Below are positions 14,550 through 17,531 of a DNA stretch of 17,531 nt, piece by piece. The stretch is from contig JALRDG010000075.1 of the NCBI GenBank assembly GCA_023257055.1, positions 1 to 17,531 on the forward strand. The letters are read 5' to 3'. Numbering within the stretch: the stretch's first letter is position 1; each line of letters opens with the position of its first letter. The position numbers were made by a program, and so were the translations under genes. This DNA comes from Candidatus Saccharimonadia bacterium (GTDB taxonomy: Bacteria; Patescibacteriota; Saccharimonadia; Saccharimonadales; Saccharimonadaceae). Below the pieces are notes generated by a model. The model worked only from the letters and a program-made list of their open reading frames with translations. It searched no databases and was not told the DNA's origin.

Positions 14550-15794
14550 TTAGATATCGTCATCGATTTCAGTTTCAGCAACGCCATTACGCCTCTGACG
14601 CTCTCGAACGCTACGAAGGATGCCATAAAGAATCAGTGCGATCATCGCTAGCGCGCACAGGACAAGGAATGTCCAGCCTACGATACGCCAACCACTCTTC
14701 GCCTGCTCTGCATCCTCGCCTTCACCAGGTACAACCGTAACTGTACCCGGGGTCACCTCGTCAGATGGCAAAATCAGTCCTTCAGGCGATGCTGACGGAC
14801 GCGGTATGCCCGGAATCGTCGTTACCTTCGGCGAAGGCTCTGACGTCGGCTTAGCTGACTCGGTCGGCTGCGGCCGCTGCGTAGTAGGCTGCGGTTTCGG
14901 CGCCGGCGTCGTTGGCTGCTGCGTCGGCACTGCCGGCTCCGGATCTGGTTCCGGTGACGGTTCGGGCTCAGGTTCTGGCGTTGGCTCCGCCTTTTCAGGC
15001 CGACACTCTTCATGAGCCGGTGTGAGTTCACCTTTCTCGTACCCCGTTAGAACACTAAGGCATTCTCCAAACGGCACCCTCACCTCACCGTCAAACCGCT
15101 CGCCAGGATGTACCTGGCGCTCGCCGATTCGTACCGGCCGGTCATTCACGCGCACCTCAAAATACAGTACGTACACCTGGTCCTGTGTGTTATCGATGGT
15201 GATCGGAACCACCTCACCGTCGCCCGTAAGGTCGGCGGTAATCGTTGGCGGGACTGGTGGCGCAGGTGGCGCCGGTGAAATCGTCATCACCTTGTAATCG
15301 TCATAGGTGTAGACGGTTGCATCTTTGTCGCGACCACGGTTTTCCTCCGGGTCGCTATACATCAGATCAATCGTAATCGTGTAGTGACTTGGCTCGACAA
15401 ACGGCTCGCCGCCGTTATTCAGCTCGACAGTCGTTATTTGATCAAACGGAATCGAATCATCGAAAATCCGGTTATCAAACCTCTTGTCTGGATTGTTCGA
15501 CTGAAGAACCGTCGCTTTAAGCCACATACCCTCCATGATTTGATTGGGCTCGATCGTCGCGGTGGGGTCAATTTGTATTTGCCCCGTGCCGTCACCGTTA
15601 TCCACTACGGCGACAAATGGTGCCGGCAGTTCGATGTCGTGGCGATTGCCCTTCCACCAGGCACGATGATCATCGGCATACGCACCAGGCATAGCAGACG
15701 TAAGTACAACGAAAATCGCGATCACTATCGCGACTACTCGAGACAGCCCGCGTCGTTTCGGTGACACCTCCCGGTGTCCATTCAGCGGAAACAT
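14550..15794 (-). CDS. Secreted surface protein with Pro-rich stalk and C-terminal membrane anchor
   Basis: A 414-residue protein with a signal peptide (about 1-40, core VVAIVIAIFVVLTSAMPGAYA, cut before DDHR), a first beta-rich domain (about 45-170), a short Pro linker (PAPPAPPVPP, 174-183), a second small domain (about 184-265) with Cys245 and Cys264 likely paired, a stalk of PEPEP and PTTP-type repeats (about 270-340), and a single TM (about 370-394) with basic RSVRERQRRN then an acidic tail. Topology is thus ectodomain outside, stalk through the wall, short tail inside. No LPxTG or sortase signal is seen. ATG 15794 has AAGGAG 4 bases upstream. Own promoter and terminator make it monocistronic. 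The folded domains are unrecognised; adhesin or receptor is inference. Confidence 0.88.
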   Translation of the reverse strand: MFPLNGHREVSPKRRGLSRVVAIVIAIFVVLTSAMPGAYADDHRAWWKGNRHDIELPAPFVAVVDNGDGTGQIQIDPTATIEPNQIMEGMWLKATVLQSNNPDKRFDNRIFDDSIPFDQITTVELNNGGEPFVEPSHYTITIDLMYSDPEENRGRDKDATVYTYDDYKVMTISPAPPAPPVPPTITADLTGDGEVVPITIDNTQDQVYVLYFEVRVNDRPVRIGERQVHPGERFDGEVRVPFGECLSVLTGYEKGELTPAHEECRPEKAEPTPEPEPEPSPEPDPEPAVPTQQPTTPAPKPQPTTQRPQPTESAKPTSEPSPKVTTIPGIPRPSASPEGLILPSDEVTPGTVTVVPGEGEDAEQAKSGWRIVGWTFLVLCALAMIALILYGILRSVRERQRRNGVAETEIDDDI

Positions 15795-15833
15795 GACGCT
15801 CCTTAAAAAGAAGTGATAGAAAAGGACGACCCC

Positions 15834-15851
15834 TCCTCGTGGATTCGAGGA
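15834..15851 (-). repeat. Hairpin in the leader of the stalk surface protein gene
   Basis: Inverted repeat TCCTCG / CGAGGA with a 6-base loop, about 40 bases before the start codon and just after the expected transcription start. On the minus strand the 3' arm runs into AGGAGGGG, a Shine-Dalgarno-like word with no start codon at proper distance. It could stabilise the mRNA or act as a ribosome standby site; inference. Confidence 0.4.
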
Positions 15852-15863
15852 ATTGCTGCCTAT

Positions 15864-15892
15864 ATAATACGATTATTTCAGAGATTTGTAAA
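15864..15892 (-). promoter_or_regulatory. Sigma70-like promoter of the stalk surface protein gene
   Basis: On the minus strand TTTACA (15887-15892), a 17-base spacer and TATTAT (15864-15869), each 5 of 6 to consensus. It follows the LGFP gene terminator directly. The expected start near 15857 gives a leader of about 60 bases. Confidence 0.8.
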
Positions 15893-15907
15893 TCTTCCGA
15901 CCCCTAT

Positions 15908-15965
15908 AAAAAGAAAAGCGCCGAGGACGCTATGAACGATTTCTCATTCACAGCGCCGCTCGGCG
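15908..15965 (-). terminator. Long two-part hairpin terminator after the LGFP gene
   Basis: In minus-strand RNA, CGCCGAG and CTCGGCG (plus 15959-15965 and 15919-15925) form an outer 7-bp stem; inside it a 12-bp stem (plus 15944-15955 with 15928-15939) is capped by a GAAA tetraloop. CTTTTCTTTTT follows. Two positions pair only as G-U in the minus-strand RNA and would be A-C on the other strand, so the structure is strand-specific. It lies 37 bases after the LGFP stop. Confidence 0.85.
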
Positions 15966-16002
15966 ATACTACACGCTTTTCCTACTTATCCGATAGGCGG
16001 AA

Positions 16003-16836
16003 TCACTTCCGGACGATTGCGCCGCCCGGCTTCCAGGTGATAGTCACCCGCTCGAACCGCTGCGTGACCGAACCATCGGCGTTCTTGATCTCGTCGGAGA
16101 TCGGAACACCCTGGGTGCGAGCACCGCCGGCAGACTGCCAGTTTCTGTAAATCGCACCCTTCACCTGGTGCGTCCGCTTGTACTTAGACGTCCAGTAGAA
16201 CTCGGAAGTTGCACCGGTAGTCGTGATGTACGACTGGCTGACGTACGAGGTTGCACCGACGTGAACGCCGGCAACACCGGAACGCTCAGCGCTGGTCGGT
16301 AGACCGGCCTTCGAAGCTCCACCGAGCGCCTTCCACTTGACACCAATGGATCCCTTGGGGACCCACTCGAAGTGCCCGGAGGTCGGCGGCAGAACATACG
16401 TCCCACCGGTGTACTCGTTGACGTGCTGGATCCACTTGTTCGTGGGATTCACGATGAGCAGGCCGGACTGGTAGCTGATCGTGCCGTACATGATGCCATC
16501 GGCGTCACGGCGGATACCACCCGACGTGTTGTAGGCCTTTGCCTTGTGGGCGGCGACCAGATTGACAACATCCGGATCAGACTGATTGACGTAGCTCGAT
16601 GCCGTAGGCAGCGGCCTGCCCAGGTGGGCATTGCCGATCAGGATTTCCGTGGCGACGTCTCGTGCGTACTGCTCGGTGGCAGCCTGCTGAGGCGTCGTGA
16701 TTCCACGGACAGGTCCGGTGTACTCAACCGCATTGGCTGCGGGGGCAGCCACACCTCCGAGCAGAAGCCCGGCGAGCGCCATGCCAGTAGCAGCATTGAC
16801 GAGGGTGCGACGGTTGAAACGGGGGGTGCAGTTCAC
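16003..16836 (-). CDS. Secreted LGFP-repeat protein, probable transfer from an actinobacterium
   Basis: From the GTG at 16836 this is 277 residues: signal peptide about 1-36 with twin Arg (FNRRTLVNAA) and a cut at ANA-VEY, a middle domain (about 37-155) and two C-terminal LGFP-type repeats. These show the pattern Trp, GG, Gly-x-Pro: WKALGGASKAGLPTSAE (about 168-184) and WQSAGGARTQGVPISDE (about 233-249), the second continuing DGSVTQRF and TITWKPGGAIV. LGFP repeats are best known from wall proteins of Corynebacteriales and other Actinobacteria. GTG start with AGGAG 5 bases away, GC about 62-68% in three hand-counted 60-base lines against about 47% in pilC, and G/C-rich third positions all set it apart from its neighbours. 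An in-frame ATG at 16968 lies in the promoter and is not the start. Confidence 0.9.
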   Translation of the reverse strand: MNCTPRFNRRTLVNAATGMALAGLLLGGVAAPAANAVEYTGPVRGITTPQQAATEQYARDVATEILIGNAHLGRPLPTASSYVNQSDPDVVNLVAAHKAKAYNTSGGIRRDADGIMYGTISYQSGLLIVNPTNKWIQHVNEYTGGTYVLPPTSGHFEWVPKGSIGVKWKALGGASKAGLPTSAERSGVAGVHVGATSYVSQSYITTTGATSEFYWTSKYKRTHQVKGAIYRNWQSAGGARTQGVPISDEIKNADGSVTQRFERVTITWKPGGAIVRK

Positions 16837-16841
16837 GATAA

Positions 16842-16846
16842 CTCCT
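16842..16846 (-). promoter_or_regulatory. RBS that fixes the GTG start of the LGFP gene
   Basis: AGGAG on the minus strand, 5 bases before GTG 16836. The residues after this GTG form a short complete signal peptide, while the upstream in-frame extension has no signal-like start and overlaps the -35 box. Confidence 0.8.
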
Positions 16847-16872
16847 GGGGGGATGGGAATTTCGGACAAAAT

Positions 16873-16910
16873 GTGTAGATGTGTAAAGAACGCTTTCTCT
16901 CCCTCTACAC
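16873..16910. repeat. Inverted repeat in the LGFP gene leader
   Basis: GTGTAGA (16873-16879) and TCTACAC (16904-16910) are separated by 24 bases within the expected 5' untranslated region. It could fold in the transcript or be a protein site; modest significance by itself. Confidence 0.3.
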
Positions 16911-16939
16911 GGGGTAAAGCTGAGAAAGGCACAAAAATA

Positions 16940-16968
16940 ATCTTAACAAATAAAAGCCGCCCTGTCAA
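16940..16968 (-). promoter_or_regulatory. Sigma70-like promoter of the LGFP gene
   Basis: On the minus strand a perfect TTGACA (16963-16968), a 17-base spacer and TAAGAT (16940-16945, 4 of 6). The expected start near 16933 gives a leader of about 97 bases. This region is AT-rich like the rest of the genome, unlike the gene it drives. Confidence 0.75.
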
Positions 16969-16969
16969 G

Positions 16970-16983
16970 ACTCCTTAAGGAGT
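16970..16983. repeat. 14-bp perfect palindrome beside the LGFP -35 box
   Basis: ACTCCTTAAGGAGT is a perfect palindrome one base upstream of the -35 hexamer and 9 bases after the stop of the upstream gene. There is no T tract after it, so it is unlikely to be a terminator; an operator or activator site is plausible. Confidence 0.5.
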
Positions 16984-16992
16984 TACCGTGTT

Positions 16993-17531
16993 TTACTCAT
17001 CATCATACCCCTTGTAGGCATATATACTCACCACAAGATAATACGGATAGGTCTGGCTACTATTAGTCACTTGCGACTCACACTCCTTTTGCTCATCACA
17101 CCATGCGTGTAAATTTACCGCCAGCCCTTTCTCCACCCCTATTGAAGCGTGTGTGCCGTCGTCTCTGACAAAATTAATTCGTTGACCACGCGCCGTCGCT
17201 ACCTCAATAGATTGGCCGCGATACGTATCACGTGCCTCGCGAGGTCGCCAGCCCGCATCAATCACCTTCTGTTCTATGCGACGTAATGATGTCTGGTCAA
17301 GCGATGTCAGCCCGAAGTAGCGATCCTTGCCTTTCATACAGGCATAGGCAAAGTGTACCGCCTTATCGGTCCGATAATCATGATACGTCCCAAGCGCCGT
17401 GCAATTATCAAGCCATCCTCCCCTGCGCCCGTACCTTCCCCCGGAGCTACGTTCGTATATCTCCTTTTCGGCAACACGATGCTCGAACTGTAACACTTCA
17501 ACGTGCTTTTCCACCTGGCCAGCTTGCTGGT
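16993..17531 (-). CDS. Unrecognised cysteine-containing protein, N-terminus beyond right edge
   Basis: The frame is open to the right edge; codons before the GTG at 17514 read on as QQAGQ, so the true start is probably outside the window and the GTG is likely internal. The visible 179 or so residues begin with a charged helical stretch (EKHVEVLQFEHRVAEKEIYE), then a mixed alpha/beta domain with four Cys in two groups (DNC and YAC; WC and EC), consistent with two disulfides and extracytoplasmic location, which would need an N-terminal TM upstream. It ends YKGYDDE. No terminator follows before the LGFP promoter. I do not recognise the family and give no function. Confidence 0.65.
   Translation of the reverse strand, partial: QQAGQVEKHVEVLQFEHRVAEKEIYERSSGGRYGRRGGWLDNCTALGTYHDYRTDKAVHFAYACMKGKDRYFGLTSLDQTSLRRIEQKVIDAGWRPREARDTYRGQSIEVATARGQRINFVRDDGTHASIGVEKGLAVNLHAWCDEQKECESQVTNSSQTYPYYLVVSIYAYKGYDDE

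Noticed and set aside
14550..14700. Sortase LPxTG anchor at the end of the stalk protein
   Set aside because: The C-terminus has a TM and basic cluster but no LPxTG-like motif before it.
14806..15031. Overlapping ORFs rich in Gly-Ser or Arg opposite and beside the stalk region
   Set aside because: They arise from the repetitive PEP/PTTP codons of the stalk read in other frames.
16837..16968. In-frame N-terminal extension of the LGFP protein to ATG 16968
   Set aside because: It lies over the promoter -35 and leader, has no RBS, and would bury the signal peptide 44 residues in.
16970..16983. Palindrome as terminator of the partial right-end gene
   Set aside because: No loop and no T tract; it lies against a -35 box, which fits an operator better.
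1..17531. CRISPR arrays, tRNA or rRNA genes, insertion sequences
   Set aside because: Non-coding gaps are short and explained by promoters and hairpins; no repeat-spacer pattern, cloverleaf or transposase was seen.

Overview
The window looks like a chromosome segment of a Candidatus Saccharibacteria (TM7) or closely related Patescibacteria organism. The grounds are a compact monoderm-style type IV pilus (T4P) locus with no outer-membrane secretin or PilP/PilQ genes, secreted proteins of a type I associate with these epibionts, TGA used as an ordinary stop, and a gene of actinobacterial character beside the locus. Every gene I can support lies on the minus strand, so transcription runs from high to low coordinates. 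The assignment rests on gene content only; no marker gene is present.

Region 1 (about 13807-17531) is a surface and secreted-protein block. It holds, in order of transcription: the C-terminal part of an unrecognised cysteine-containing protein; an LGFP-repeat secreted protein with a GTG start, a strong SD and clearly higher GC than its surroundings (probable transfer from an actinobacterium, perhaps the host); a signal-peptide, proline-rich-stalk, membrane-anchor surface protein; and a small single-pass membrane protein. Sigma70-like promoters with 17-bp spacers and intrinsic terminators divide this block into separate transcription units.

Region 2 (11532-13850) encodes a large secreted protein of about 770 residues with Cys pairs and a beta-rich, solenoid-like C-terminal half. 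It starts inside the end of the small membrane gene and lies just upstream of pilM.

Region 3 (4140-11480) is the T4P assembly operon: pilM, pilN, pilO, a small one-TM gene, pilB, pilT, pilC, then the major pilin candidate pilA. Many junctions are ATGA or TAATG overlaps. pilA has its own promoter just after pilC and a strong terminator just before pilD.

Region 4 (1-4072) holds pilD (prepilin peptidase) and four pilin-like genes (GspH-like, PilV-like, PilW-like, PilX-like) with overlapping ends; the last runs off the left edge.

Together the locus encodes a complete inner machine: PilM/N/O platform, PilC core, PilB extension and PilT retraction motors, PilD processing, major and minor pilins. 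Next to it are several exported proteins that could act at the cell surface in contact with another bacterium. The most interesting reading is an attachment toolkit of an episymbiont that includes a captured actinobacterial wall-associated LGFP protein; this is inference.
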